From an uncultured Clostridium sp. (GTDB lineage Bacteria > Bacillota > Clostridia > TANB77 > CAG-508), in the NCBI GenBank assembly GCA_900555835.1, contig USMK01000005.1:1-64000 (forward strand): 64,000 nt of DNA. The letters are read 5' to 3'. The notes below the pieces were generated by a model. It was not told the origin of the DNA and did not search any database. It saw only the letters and a program-made list of their open reading frames with translations. Positions 11,301 to 21,333 of the stretch are shown piece by piece (the first letter of the stretch is position 1; every line of letters begins with the position of its first letter). The position numbers were made by a program, and so were the translations under genes.

Positions 11301-13379
11301 TGATATACATCTGATATTGCATTTGCATACGCATCTGTTCCTGGTAGTCCAGCAAATATTTTCGTAAATAGACTTTTATTTCCATCTTCTAAATTTATTC
11401 CAACTCTTGGTTGCATAATTCCATATCCATTTACAACGATATTTTTTTCTTCGTCTATTTCTGGTCTATTTAAAATATGTGCCATTGCTCCAATTAGTTC
11501 TAATCCTGAATTTAAAACTAAATTAGTATCTGCATCTAATGTTATAATATATTTTATTTTTGGTATATCTAAGTTTTCTAAACTATTTTCTCTAAACTCA
11601 TTTTTTGAATTTCCAAGCAGATATTCATTAAATTGATTTAACATACCTCTTTTTCTTTCCCAGCCTAAGTATGTTTTTTCCTTGTCATTCCAAATTCTTT
11701 TTCTATATACAAAATGAAATAATGGGAATTCTGAATTTTGATATTTTTGATTTAGTTTATGGATTTCTTTTTTTAAAGTTTCTATAATCTCTACATCTTC
11801 TTTAAGTTCTTTTTTATCACTAGCAGAGCAATCTCCTAGAATTGCAAAATAGATATTAGGAGATTTATTTGCTAAATAATATACCTCTAATTTTTTAGCT
11901 AAACTTCTTACTTTTTTCTTATTATCTACTATTGTTGGTATTACTACAAAAGTACTATATTCCTTTGGTACACCTTCTAAGAAGTCTAGCTTTGGAATCA
12001 ATTTTGGTTTTGTGGTTTTACTTAAAATTGTATTTACTATTTTTATTACAATTTCGATTAGTGGAATATATGAGAATATTCCAAGCAATACTGCAAGTAT
12101 AGTATTTTGTGTTGCATTTAATATATATGCTAGAATTATTATGGCAAATATTGCTGGTAATCCTAGTGTTACAGCTTTGTATAGCTTTACTTTTGTTTCA
12201 TTTCTTAGGCATTTTTTATTAACTTGCAATATTTTTGCCAAATCGTCTATTCCGATTATCAATTAAATAATAGCCTATATGGGTTTTTTTTATGTTTTTC
12301 TCTGCATTAATTGCATTTTGAGCTAATTGCAATGCCTTGTTTGCAATATATATTTCTGAAATCTTAGTTTTTTTAGAAATTTCTTTTATTCTATTTCTGT
12401 AATAGCTTTTCGTTTTGTAATCCATTTTAGAGTAAACATTGGCGGGATCTTTTTTTAGAATTTCTTCTACTCCATTTATTTTTTCAAATATTTCTAAAAA
12501 ATTTATTCTAGATAATTCCTTTATACTTTTTATACTGTTTCCAATAGAAACCTTTTTTAACGCAATATCAAAGTGTTCCTTTTTTATAATTTCAGAAACA
12601 GTTGTCCCCATTTTGTTAACTTCTTCCTCTAATATGTTTAAATAGCTAATAGCTTGTCTTCCATACTTTTTTAATCTGTATGACATATATTCAATAAATG
12701 GATATCGCATTTCACCTGTTAGTACATTTTTTACGGGATAATCTGGTTTATTTATAAATTTTAAGTCTTTTTTATTTTCTACAAGTCTTTCTACGATACT
12801 TTCTACTTTGTATTTCTGTATTTGGGAAATATATATTTTTTCGCATACATCTCGTATATTTTCAATTATAGCTATTTGTAAAAATGTGCCTATCCACCAT
12901 ATTTCTTCCATATTTAAGGTTTTCTTTTTTTGATATGCTTTTAACAAATTTTCTAGCATTTCTGCATCTATTTTCCCATCTGTATATGCTATTATTTCAG
13001 CTGAAAGTACATATATTCTAGCAGTTCCCTTATATATTCCATTTTGAAGCCCGAAAAAATTTGTGTATTTTTCTAGTGTTAAGTCTTTTTCTATATTTTT
13101 TACAGTCTCTTCAATTATATAATAATTGTCTAATAGCCACTCTCCTGCCGGATGTATATTTATTCCAAGCTTTAAATCTTCATTTAGTATTTCATATGTT
13201 TTTGTTATGAATTTGAAGTTTTCTTTTAGCCTTGGAATTGGGTATGTGCCTTTTTCAGAAGTCTCACTTAAAACATGGTCTGAGGCTATTTTTTCCATAT
13301 AGCTTTCGAGCTGGTATTTATCTAATACCGCTCCTTTTATGTTTAATATTTTATTATTCAAATTGTACACTCCTAACAA
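5301..13379 (-). CDS. ndvB: NdvB-like cyclic beta-glucan synthase with GH94 domain; three +1 shifts at CGG
   Basis: Four successive open frames make one protein of about 2691 residues if the C of each in-frame CGG is skipped (12252-12254, 11132-11134, 9679-9681; Gly376, Gly749, Gly1233). The joins recreate family motifs: YYLID-N-G, LLD-G-YP followed by RLHRWIRGDWQ, and KYP-G-SLLDESC. Order: N-terminal region to ~376; membrane-embedded GT84-type glycosyltransferase (LDADTNLVLNSG, LSHDLLEG); more membrane helices; a glycoamylase-like part (~850-1350); two carbohydrate-binding/GH94 halves with SGDWNDGF carrying the likely catalytic Asp. Such enzymes make and cyclise beta-1,2-glucan at the membrane. 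In bacteria with normal decoding this would be a pseudogene, but no other damage is visible over 8 kb. The symbol is by resemblance. Confidence 0.88.
9679..9681 (-). other. CGG +1 recoding site in ndvB-like gene (site 3)
   Basis: Minus strand reads CCT CGG AAG in frame 0; skipping C gives CCT GGA AGT (P-G-S) and opens the GH94-bearing frame. Frame 0 ends 17 codons later, at a TAG. Confidence 0.88.
11132..11134 (-). other. CGG +1 recoding site in ndvB-like gene (site 2)
   Basis: GAC CGG TTA in frame 0 runs into TAA after three more codons; skipping C gives GAC GGT TAT (D-G-Y), followed by the conserved RLHRWIRGDWQ segment. Confidence 0.9.
12252..12254 (-). other. CGG +1 recoding site in ndvB-like gene (site 1)
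   Basis: AAT CGG AAT in frame 0; skipping C gives AAT GGA ATA (N-G-I) after YYLID. Frame 0 stops 11 codons later. Confidence 0.9.
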
Positions 13380-13535
13380 AATTAACTTTTCTGTTAGTTT
13401 TTGCTGTTGTAAAGTAAATTATTCTTGGATTTGAAAATTTTTGAATAATCACTATATACTCATAATTGTAGAGTAATAAAAAATAAAGAATATAAAAAAT
13501 TGTTTATTTTTTACGGCTATAATTTTTTTATAGCT

Positions 13536-14277
13536 TTATTCCCTTGTTTTAAAATAATCCAAAATTCCCGTATAAATCCCCCAAGCCAGCTTCTCTTGAT
13601 ATTCAGCATTTTGAAGTTGTTGTTCTTCTTCGGGGTTTGATAAGAAACCACACTCTACTATGGTTATTGGAATTTCAGTATGGTCTACTATATATTTGTT
13701 TGAGATTGGTAGTGCTTCTCTGTTATTTGATTTTTGAATACTTTTGTTTAAACTACTTTGAATGCTTTTAGCTAATTTTGTACTATTTTCGTCATTTTTT
13801 CGGAAGAATGTCTGCCACCCATAATATTGGCTTTGCGGTATTTTGTTTAGATGTATAGATACAAATATATCTGCTTGTGCTTCGTTTCCAATTTTTACTC
13901 TGTTTTTTATATCTGACACTTTCTTTTCTCTTAGTGTGTTTTTATCCAAATCATATATTCCATTTTCGTCCGACCTAGTTAATATAACTATCCCCCCACT
14001 TTGTTCTAATAATTCTTGAACCTTTAATGTTATTTTCAAATTTATTGAATTTTCGGTTGTTCCATTAGTACTTTCAGCACCGTTCATCTGGAAAACCGTG
14101 TCCAGCATCTAATACAATAACTTTGTTTGAAACTGGCAATGCAGTAGCTTCAATAGTATCATTGTTTTTTCTAATACTTGGAATACAAACAGCAACCACA
14201 ACAGCTAGCATTATAAATAAAATTCGTTTTTTACTTAAAACAATCATTGGCATACTCCTTTGTGGTATTATATTCAT
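13536..14277 (-). CDS. cwlD: N-acetylmuramoyl-L-alanine amidase CwlD; one +1 shift at CGG
   Basis: Amidase_3 enzyme that helps form muramic-delta-lactam in spore cortex. Two frames join at the CGG at 14080-14082 (GAA CGG TGC TGA in frame 0; GAA GGT GCT after skipping C, Gly66) to give 246 residues. The N-terminus is a membrane/signal segment (about residues 11-26), then VLDAGHGFPDEGAES with the zinc His and the conserved Gly supplied by the shift, SIHLNKI with the second zinc His, and TIVECGFLSN with the catalytic Glu. Alone the first frame stops two codons past CGG. Its presence agrees with spore formation, as do the coat proteins at 27.7 kb. Confidence 0.9.
14080..14082 (-). other. CGG +1 recoding site in cwlD
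   Basis: GAA CGG TGC TGA. Skipping C gives GAA GGT GCT GAA, restoring the E-G-A-E stretch next to the zinc-binding motif. Confidence 0.9.
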
Positions 14278-14315
14278 TTTCTTAAATTAATATGATTATT
14301 TCCCAAATATACAAG

Positions 14316-14365
14316 AAAAACGAAGTAATATAAAATTTATTGAACTTTTATATTACTTCGTTTTT
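14316..14365 (-). terminator. Terminator after the M18 aminopeptidase (possibly bidirectional)
   Basis: Perfect 20-bp stem starting AAAAACGAAGTAATAT with a 10-base loop and T runs on both strands, about 100 bases past the aminopeptidase stop at 14467. It also lies upstream of cwlD, so it separates the two genes. Confidence 0.8.
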
Positions 14366-14466
14366 TTGAACAAACCAATATTATAATTATCATTAACATT
14401 CATCTCAATGTATTATTACAAGTCTTGATTTATGCTCATCCTTTGGAATTCTTCCCTAGGTATATT

Positions 14467-15885
14467 TTAACAATTTTTAAATTTCAAATAAAAACTATTA
14501 TATCCTTTATATGATGTATATATATCATATTTACTTGTAACCTCGTATGGAGCATGCATTGATAATACTGGCACTCCACAATCAATTACATCTACACCTT
14601 TGTTAGCTAATATATATGCAATTGTTCCTCCACCGCCTAAATCAACTCTTCCTAATTCAGATAATTGATATAGAATATTATTTTCTTCAAATAATTTTCT
14701 TATTTCTGCAACATATTCTGCATTTGCATCTGAAGCACCTGATTTTCCTCTTGCTCCTGTGTATTTATTAAGGCCTATTCCTCTTCCTAAGAAAGCAGCA
14801 TTGTTTCTTTCTGATGCTGATGCATATGTTGGGTCAAAACCTGCATCTACGTCTGCTGATAACATTTTAGAGTTGCAAAATACTTTTCCTAATAAATCTG
14901 GTTTATTTTCTCCTGTTTTATTTAATATTTCTGCAACAAAATTATCAAACACATGTGATTCCATTCCTGTGTTGCCCATACTTCCAATTTCTTCTTTGTC
15001 TGATAATATGCATACTGCTGTTTTTTCCGGATTGTATACATCTAAAATTGCTCTAAGTGATGTATATGCACATATTTTATCATCTTGTCCATATGCTGCT
15101 ACCATGCTTCTGTCAAATCCTAATGTTCTTGCTTTAAATGCTGGCACTATTTCTAGTTCGGAACTTAAAAAGTCTATTTCTTTTATTCCATATTTTTCGT
15201 TTAATATTTTTAAAATATTTAATTTTATACTTTCACTGGTTTCCTCGTCATATGGCACGCTTCCAACTAAAAGATTTAGGGCTTCCCCTTCTATTCCATC
15301 CTTTAATTTCTTTTCCATTTGTTCATATGCTAAATGTGGTAATAAGTCTGTTATTGTAAATATTGGGTCTTCTTCGTTTTCTCCTATGTTTATTTTTACT
15401 TTTTCGCCATTTGCCTTTACTATAACACCATGTATTGCAAGTGGAATTGTTGTCCATTGATATTTCTTTATACCTCCATAGTAATGTGTTTTTAGTAATG
15501 CAAATCCACCATCTTCATATAATGGGTTTGGTTTTAAATCTAGTCTTGGGGAGTCAACATGTGCACCTACTATGTTTAGTCCATTTTCTACTTTTTCTTT
15601 TCCGATTACTGCTATATATATGCTCTTTCCTCTGTTTACATAGTAAACTCTATCTCCTGGTTCTAATCTTTCTTTTTCTTCAATGTTTGAAAAGCCATTT
15701 TTTCTTAATATGCTTTCTGTATTTTCTATTACTTCCCTTTCTGTTTTCCCAACATTTAAGAAATACATATATTCGTCTGCAAATTTTTGTATTTCCTCCA
15801 TTTGACTTTCCGAAACATTATTCCATCCTGTTTTCTTAATATTGAATAATTCCTTTTTCAATTCTTCTCCTTTTGTATTTTCCAT
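14467..15885 (-). CDS. M18 family aminopeptidase
   Basis: Cytoplasmic zinc aminopeptidase of 472 residues, normal for M18. GAHVDSPRLDLKPNPLYE holds the first metal His and Asp; further on are SDKEEIGSMGN with the catalytic Glu pair, ADVDAGFDPTYA, GRGIGLNKYTGARGKSGASDA, and the C-terminal VLSMHAPYEV with the last metal His. Closest to the bacterial aminopeptidase 1 (ApeA) group. A good ribosome site (GGAAGGAAG) precedes the ATG. It stands alone between the terminators at 14316-14365 and 16007-16040. No in-frame CGG. Confidence 0.92.
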   Translation of the reverse strand: MENTKGEELKKELFNIKKTGWNNVSESQMEEIQKFADEYMYFLNVGKTEREVIENTESILRKNGFSNIEEKERLEPGDRVYYVNRGKSIYIAVIGKEKVENGLNIVGAHVDSPRLDLKPNPLYEDGGFALLKTHYYGGIKKYQWTTIPLAIHGVIVKANGEKVKINIGENEEDPIFTITDLLPHLAYEQMEKKLKDGIEGEALNLLVGSVPYDEETSESIKLNILKILNEKYGIKEIDFLSSELEIVPAFKARTLGFDRSMVAAYGQDDKICAYTSLRAILDVYNPEKTAVCILSDKEEIGSMGNTGMESHVFDNFVAEILNKTGENKPDLLGKVFCNSKMLSADVDAGFDPTYASASERNNAAFLGRGIGLNKYTGARGKSGASDANAEYVAEIRKLFEENNILYQLSELGRVDLGGGGTIAYILANKGVDVIDCGVPVLSMHAPYEVTSKYDIYTSYKGYNSFYLKFKNC

Positions 15886-16006
15886 ACTTCTTCCTTCCTT
15901 TCATATTCTTAAAATCGAATTTATTATATCACTTATGTTTTATATTAACAATATATTTGTTTATTATACACTTTTAATATTATTTTCACATAAAAAATTT
16001 ACGCAT

Positions 16007-16040
16007 AAAAAAATGAAAGTATCTAAACTTTCATTTTTTT
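16007..16040 (-). terminator. Terminator after minC
   Basis: 14-bp stem AAAAAAATGAAAGT / ACTTTCATTTTTTT with a 6-base loop; T tracts on both strands. It lies beyond the REP element at 16045-16093. Confidence 0.75.
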
Positions 16041-16044
16041 GATA

Positions 16045-16093
16045 AAGATGTGTCCCAAATGAAGCATTTTGCCTCAAAAGGAAACGTCCCCCC
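16045..16093. repeat. REP-like intergenic repeat, copy A
   Basis: Pattern TGTCCC..ATGAAGCATTTTGCCTCAAAAGGAAACGTCCCC, recurring with variants at 27291-27340, 27611-27657, 36063-36143 and 62202-62249. The ends GTCCC/GGGAC can pair when copies lie head to head. The style resembles elements mobilised by REP-associated tyrosine transposases; no such transposase gene lies in this window. Confidence 0.7.
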
Positions 16094-16097
16094 TTGA

Positions 16098-16709
16098 TTA
16101 TTTCTCTACTACAATTTCGTCTCCTTCTAGGTATATGTAGGCTTGTTTGGTTTCGGTGGATTCTGTTTTTTCCATTTCTTTTAGGATGTTGGCTATTCTG
16201 ATTTGTGGAGCTTCTAGGGTGTGAGCCGCTATTATTGCTTTTTTGTTGCCTTTGGCTCCGGCGTGTGCTAAGCCTCTTAGAGCTCCTGTTACTATTATAT
16301 TTCCTCCGGCTATTATTTCAGCTCCGGCATTTACGTCTCCTATTATTACTAGGCTTTTTGCAAATTCTATTCTGGTTCCAGACCTTACTGCTCCTCTTAT
16401 ATATTTTGTTTCAGATATGCTTAAATCTTCTTCAAAGGTATTTTTTATTACGTGTATTCCCATATCTTTTGGGCTATCAAATTGAATTTCTACATCTAAA
16501 TCCTCTTTTATTAGTTCTGTTATTTCGTCCATTTCTTCGTTTTCAAAATGCTTTCCTTTTATATATAGTGGTGTTTTTTCCTCTTTGTATAAATTTTTTA
16601 GTTTTGGTAATTTTTCTTTTAGTTCAGATATTACTTCTTCATATTCCGCTTCTGGATTGATTTTTACTATGTTTTCTTCTTTTTTTAAATTTATATTTAT
16701 ATTACTCAT
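16098..16709 (-). CDS. minC: Septum site-determining protein MinC
   Basis: Inhibitor of FtsZ ring assembly away from midcell. The 203-residue protein has a divergent N-terminal domain and the C-terminal beta-helix of MinC (GAVRSGTRIEFAKSLVIIGDVNAGAEIIAGGNIIVTG), followed by GLAHAGAKGN and IAAHTLEAPQIRIANI. The start was chosen at MSNININ, where GAGG stands upstream; the frame is open 11 codons earlier. It follows mrdA in the standard Firmicute order mreBCD-mrdA-minC, but minD is not found at the expected next position. Confidence 0.88.
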   Translation of the reverse strand: MSNININLKKEENIVKINPEAEYEEVISELKEKLPKLKNLYKEEKTPLYIKGKHFENEEMDEITELIKEDLDVEIQFDSPKDMGIHVIKNTFEEDLSISETKYIRGAVRSGTRIEFAKSLVIIGDVNAGAEIIAGGNIIVTGALRGLAHAGAKGNKKAIIAAHTLEAPQIRIANILKEMEKTESTETKQAYIYLEGDEIVVEK

Positions 16710-16768
16710 CAATACACATTCCTCTCTAATTTTATATTCCATCTTCCGTTTTGTATATCATTTGTAAT

Positions 16769-18865
16769 TTATCTAATACTTTCTGTATATGGTATTGCAG
16801 TAGTATCTTCTTCCATCCCATTTGCGTTCATTCCAAAATATTCTGATAAAATATCTTTTACAACTTGTGCTGAATAGCTTCCGTGTCCACCATTTTCTAT
16901 CATAACTATTACTGCTATTTCTGGTTCGTCATATGGGGCAAAAGCTGCAAACCAAGCATTTACGTCATTTGTAGAAGTTTCTGCTGAACCTGTTTTTCCT
17001 CCTATTTCTATGTTAAAGTCTTTGAATACAGAATACGCAGTTCCTCCTCTTTCTAGGGCAACTGACCTCATGCCTTCTAACACAACATCTATATTTTCTT
17101 TTGAAATATTTATATCATCACTTTCTGGGCTTGATAGCCCTAATTTTTCATTTACGAATTTTTCTATTTCGCTTTTATCTACTTCTGTTTTATCTGCTCT
17201 TAATACTGATTTTATAATGCTTAAATCTATTTTCTTTCCGCCGTTTACTAAAATACTTAAATATCTTGCCATTTGAATTGGTGAAAAGTTGTTGTCTCCT
17301 TGTCCTATTGATGCATTTAGTGTGTCTCCTGGGTTCCAAGTTTGATTTCTGCTTTGGCGATTTTCTTTTGATGCTAATGTTCCAGATGTTTCTCCTTGCA
17401 ATTCTATTCCAGTTTTTTCTCCTAATCCAAAATGTCTTGCATATTTTGCTAATGTATCTATTCCCATTCTGTCACCAACTTCATAGAAAAAGTAGTTACA
17501 AGATTTTTGTATAGCACCAGATACATTTATGTATCCATGTCCTGTTTTGTGTTCAGTGTAATACCAGCACTTCCAGCTTTCGCCGTATTTGCTGTATATA
17601 CCTGTATCTCTAATTTTTTCTGTTCTAGTTATAGCTCCTGTTTCTAATCCTGCAACAGCTGTTACCATTTTGAATATTGATCCTGGTGCATATGCCCCTG
17701 ATATTGCTCTGTTATAAAATGCTTTTTGTTCATTGTATTCGTTTAATTTATCCTTAGATACTCCATTATACATTACAGATGGATCATAGTCTGGATAACT
17801 TACTAATGCTAGCACTTCTCCTGTTTTTACATTCGTTACAACTACTGTTCCACCTTTTGCATCATATTGTTCAAAAAATTCTCCATTTTTTACTTTTTCA
17901 ATAGTTGTTTTTAGGGAATCCTCTGCTACTTTTTGTAGATTAGCATCTATTGTTAATATAACATCACTACCAGAAACAGCTTCTTTTGTTACATATTCTC
18001 CTGTTGTTGTTCCATCCACTGTCATATCTATTTGTTTTTTACCATCTTCGCCTTTTAAATATTCTTCTAATACTGCTTCTACTCCTGTTTTTCCAATATA
18101 ATCATTTGCTGAATATTTCTCTTTTCTTGTTTTTAATTCGCTTTCACTTATCTTTCCTATATATCCTATTACATGTGATGCTAAGCTTCCTTTTGTGTAT
18201 GTTCTAATTGGTTCTGTAACTACATTTATTCCTGGGAAATCAGCTGACCTTTCATAAAATTCCTGCACGCTTGCTTCTGATACAGATTTTGCTATGGTTA
18301 TTGATTTTGCCAAACTGTATCCTTTTGTTTTTACTTCATAAACAAGTCCTATTACTTTTCTGTTTTCTTCTTCTGATTCGTAATTTATTTTGTATTTTTC
18401 TTTGAAATAATTAAAACATTCTTGTGGTGTTGCTTCATCTGTAAATTGGTAAGTTTTTTTCCAGTTTTGTAAAGCTGTATCACTTGAAAAATTAAATGTA
18501 TATGGATTTATGTTTATTGGAAAATTATCTACATATGTATCTCCATTTTTTTCTAGTACTTTAATTACATTTAGCATACAATTATTAAATGTTTCTGTGT
18601 CTATTTTGGTTTTATACAATTGCAAACTATGTCCTGTTGATGTTGATGCAAGCTCAACTCCGGTCCTATCTCTTATTGACCCTCTTGCTGCTTTTATTGT
18701 GGTTTCTCTTGTAAGTTTGGTATTTGATTCTTCTCTATATTCTTTTCCATTTACTATTTGCAAATTAAATAATTGTACTATTAGTATCAATCCTACTATG
18801 TATATTGCCATTGTTAATACATTGTATCTTAGTCTTGTATTGCTTTCTTTATTACTCAGAATCAA
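16769..18865 (-). CDS. mrdA: Penicillin-binding protein 2 (elongation transpeptidase)
   Basis: Cross-links peptidoglycan in the elongasome. 698 residues: one N-terminal membrane helix (about residues 16-34), a PBP dimerisation domain (GSIRDRTGVELAS), then the transpeptidase domain with the active-site SIFK in PGSIFKMV, SCN in KSCNYFFYE, and GGKTGSAETS. It lies directly after mreD on the same strand, 15 bases away, and belongs to the mre operon. No in-frame CGG although eight or more out-of-frame CGGs are present. Confidence 0.94.
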   Translation of the reverse strand: MILSNKESNTRLRYNVLTMAIYIVGLILIVQLFNLQIVNGKEYREESNTKLTRETTIKAARGSIRDRTGVELASTSTGHSLQLYKTKIDTETFNNCMLNVIKVLEKNGDTYVDNFPININPYTFNFSSDTALQNWKKTYQFTDEATPQECFNYFKEKYKINYESEEENRKVIGLVYEVKTKGYSLAKSITIAKSVSEASVQEFYERSADFPGINVVTEPIRTYTKGSLASHVIGYIGKISESELKTRKEKYSANDYIGKTGVEAVLEEYLKGEDGKKQIDMTVDGTTTGEYVTKEAVSGSDVILTIDANLQKVAEDSLKTTIEKVKNGEFFEQYDAKGGTVVVTNVKTGEVLALVSYPDYDPSVMYNGVSKDKLNEYNEQKAFYNRAISGAYAPGSIFKMVTAVAGLETGAITRTEKIRDTGIYSKYGESWKCWYYTEHKTGHGYINVSGAIQKSCNYFFYEVGDRMGIDTLAKYARHFGLGEKTGIELQGETSGTLASKENRQSRNQTWNPGDTLNASIGQGDNNFSPIQMARYLSILVNGGKKIDLSIIKSVLRADKTEVDKSEIEKFVNEKLGLSSPESDDINISKENIDVVLEGMRSVALERGGTAYSVFKDFNIEIGGKTGSAETSTNDVNAWFAAFAPYDEPEIAVIVMIENGGHGSYSAQVVKDILSEYFGMNANGMEEDTTAIPYTESIR

Positions 18866-18880
18866 ACACCTCCTTTATTT

Positions 18881-19415
18881 TTAAAAATATCTTGTTAATA
18901 TGTTTCTGCTTTTAAATACATTTTCCATATAATATCCAGCTTTTTTTATTAGTGGTTGTAATATTATTGTTAGTATCACATTATATATAATTTCTACAAA
19001 TAAGATTTTTAAAAATGCAAATATTTCTGCATCTAAATTGTTCATTATTACAAATATAGCATATTTTCCAGTTTCATATATAAATGTAGAAAATATGACC
19101 ATTAAAATCATTGTTATTCTACTATCTTTTGAGAATTTTTTATCTAAATATCCTCCTAAAAATCCAACTACTCCTAGCATTATAGACGTAGTTCCGCACA
19201 TTTCTTCCTATGAAAAAATCTAAGAATAATCCAGCTATTATTCCACAAATTATTCCATTTATTCGACCTGTAAATAGCCCTATTACTAAAATTAGGATTA
19301 CAAATAAATTTGGTTTTACTCCTGCTATTGTAAACCAGCTAAAAAAATTCATTTGAAGAAAATATATCAATAAAAGCACTATAAATAATGTTATAAATAT
19401 TATTGTTTTTTTCAC
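18881..19415 (-). CDS. mreD: Rod shape-determining protein MreD; one +1 shift at CGG
   Basis: Small polytopic membrane protein of the elongasome. Two overlapping frames join at the CGG at 19194-19196 (GTG CGG AAC in frame 0; GTG GGA ACT after skipping C, Gly74), giving 177 residues, the normal MreD length, with about five hydrophobic helices. The joined segment reads FFIGRNVGTTSIMLGVVG, a plausible MreD loop. Unshifted, the product would end about 17 residues later in an unrelated basic tail. It follows mreC by 12 bases. Confidence 0.9.
19194..19196 (-). other. CGG +1 recoding site in mreD
   Basis: GTG CGG AAC; skipping C gives GTG GGA ACT (V-G-T) and keeps the frame open to the MreD C-terminus. 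Confidence 0.9.
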
Positions 19416-19427
19416 TATATTTTCCTC

Positions 19428-20249
19428 CTATTTGTTTGTTATAACTAATACAGTTTCTACACTTTCAAAGTCAACAGATGGCTTAATTACAGCATATCTA
19501 TCTGTTTTATTTTTTGTATTTACTACTTCACTTATATTTCCTATTAGTATTCCTTTTGGGTATATTCCTCCCATTCCAGATGTTTCAACATTATCTCCAA
19601 CAACCAAATTTGCATCTGTTTGTATATTTATTCCTTTTAGTCTGTTTGAATCTATTACACCTCTGCATATTATTGGTTCTTTTGTGGTACTTATGTTTGA
19701 GCTAATAGAACTTGCTTGATCTATGATGGTTTCTACTTTTGCTGTTGTATCTGTTACAGATATAACGTGCCCAACTAAGCCAGCATCTGCAATTACAGTC
19801 ATATTAACTTCTATTCCTTCATTTTTACCAACATTTATTATAATTGTTTTTGTATAATTACTAATATCTTTTTCTATTATATATGCTGGAATAGTTTGGT
19901 AGCCTGAATATTTTTCAGACAAATTCATATATTCTTTTAACGTGGTATTTTCGGCCTTTATGATTTCTAGTTCTCTTTGAGCTTGTTCTAATTCACTTAT
20001 TTTAGATTTTAATTCTTCGTTCTCTTTTTTCAAATTTGCTACATTAGTAAAGAAATCATTATTACCTTGAACTTTGTTTTTTAGCATTGTAACTCCATTT
20101 TGTATAGGTGTTACTATTTTGCTTATAGCACTTTCAATATATGATAATTTTTCTATATTAACATTTGATAATACAACTAATATAATAAGTAAAGCAATGG
20201 TTATAATTACTCCTAATATTCCTGCCTCATTATTTCTATTCATATACAA
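19428..20249 (-). CDS. mreC: Rod shape-determining protein MreC
   Basis: Scaffold of the elongasome. 273 residues: an N-terminal membrane helix (about 10-30), a coiled coil (about 65-105) and the beta-rich MreC domain (TIIINVGKNEGIEVNMTVIAD, VVGDNVETSGMGGIYPKGILIG). The start used is TTG, with GGGAGAG seven bases upstream; an ATG two codons on is an alternative. It lies 18 bases after mreB. No in-frame CGG. Confidence 0.93.
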   Translation of the reverse strand: MYMNRNNEAGILGVIITIALLIILVVLSNVNIEKLSYIESAISKIVTPIQNGVTMLKNKVQGNNDFFTNVANLKKENEELKSKISELEQAQRELEIIKAENTTLKEYMNLSEKYSGYQTIPAYIIEKDISNYTKTIIINVGKNEGIEVNMTVIADAGLVGHVISVTDTTAKVETIIDQASSISSNISTTKEPIICRGVIDSNRLKGINIQTDANLVVGDNVETSGMGGIYPKGILIGNISEVVNTKNKTDRYAVIKPSVDFESVETVLVITNK

Positions 20250-20267
20250 ATGCGTTCTCTCCCTTAT

Positions 20268-21299
20268 CTATCTTCTTTTGCGTGCATTTATAAGCACGTC
20301 TTTTAATTTTTCCAAGTCTTCTAATGTTTTTTCTGTTCCTTTTACTACACAATCAAGTGGATCTTGTGCTACAAAAACTGGTATTCCTGTTTTTTCGCTT
20401 ATTAGTTTATCCAAGTTTTTTATTAAAGCTCCTCCTCCTGCTAAAAATATTCCTTTTTCAACTATGTCTGATGCAAGTTCTGGTGGTGTTTTTTCTAGTG
20501 TTAATTTTACAACATCAACAATTTCTGAAACTGAATCTCTTATTGCTTCTTGAACTTGTGTAGAATTTACTATTACATTTATAGGTAATCCTGTTGATAT
20601 ATCTCTTCCTCTTACTTCCATACTTGTCTCAGTCATTAGAGGCAATGCACATCCTATTGACATTTTTACTTGTTCTGCTGTTGTATCTCCTATTACAACT
20701 CCCATTTCTTTTTTGAAATAGTCAATTATATCTTCATCTAATTCGTCTCCTGCAATTTTTAGTGAATGACTAATTACAATTCCGCCAAGCGAAATTACTG
20801 CAACCTCTGTCGTTCCTCCACCAATGTCTACTATAATATTTCCTGTTGGCTCTGCTACGTCAAGTCCCGCTCCTATTGCTGCTGCCATTGGTTCTTCTAT
20901 TAGATATACTTCTTTTGCCCCTGCCTGCATAACAGATTCTTCTACTGCTCTTTCTTCAACTTCTGTTATTCCAGATGGTACACCTACTACAACTCTTGGT
21001 CTTCCGATATTATATCTTGTACAAATTTTTCTTATCATATTTTTTAGCATAAGTTGTGTTGCTGTAAAATCGGCGATTACGCCATCTTTTAAAGGTCTTA
21101 CTGCTTTTATTGTGTCTGGTGTTCTTCCTAGCATTTCTTTTGCTTCAAATCCAGTTGCTAGAATTTCTCCTGTTCCTCTTTCTATTGCTACAACAGAAGG
21201 TTCGTTTAAAACAATTCCTTTTCCCTTTACTGTTACTAATATATTCGCTGTTCCTAAATCAATTCCTATATCTTTGCTACCTAAACCAAATAGTTTCAT
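20268..21299 (-). CDS. mreB: Rod shape-determining protein MreB
   Basis: Bacterial actin that positions cell-wall synthesis. 343 residues starting MKLFGLGSKDIGIDLGTANI; an ATG start with AAAGGAA upstream is preferred to the in-frame GTG three codons earlier. Phosphate-binding loops are visible (DLGTAN, VDIGGGTTEVAV) along with GIFLAGGGALI in the adenosine site. It opens the mreBCD-mrdA-minC run, downstream of radC. Out-of-frame CGG occurs several times; in-frame CGG never. Confidence 0.96.
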   Translation of the reverse strand: MKLFGLGSKDIGIDLGTANILVTVKGKGIVLNEPSVVAIERGTGEILATGFEAKEMLGRTPDTIKAVRPLKDGVIADFTATQLMLKNMIRKICTRYNIGRPRVVVGVPSGITEVEERAVEESVMQAGAKEVYLIEEPMAAAIGAGLDVAEPTGNIIVDIGGGTTEVAVISLGGIVISHSLKIAGDELDEDIIDYFKKEMGVVIGDTTAEQVKMSIGCALPLMTETSMEVRGRDISTGLPINVIVNSTQVQEAIRDSVSEIVDVVKLTLEKTPPELASDIVEKGIFLAGGGALIKNLDKLISEKTGIPVFVAQDPLDCVVKGTEKTLEDLEKLKDVLINARKRR

Positions 21300-21333
21300 T
21301 TGAACCACATTCCTTTCAAATCAATTATTTTAT

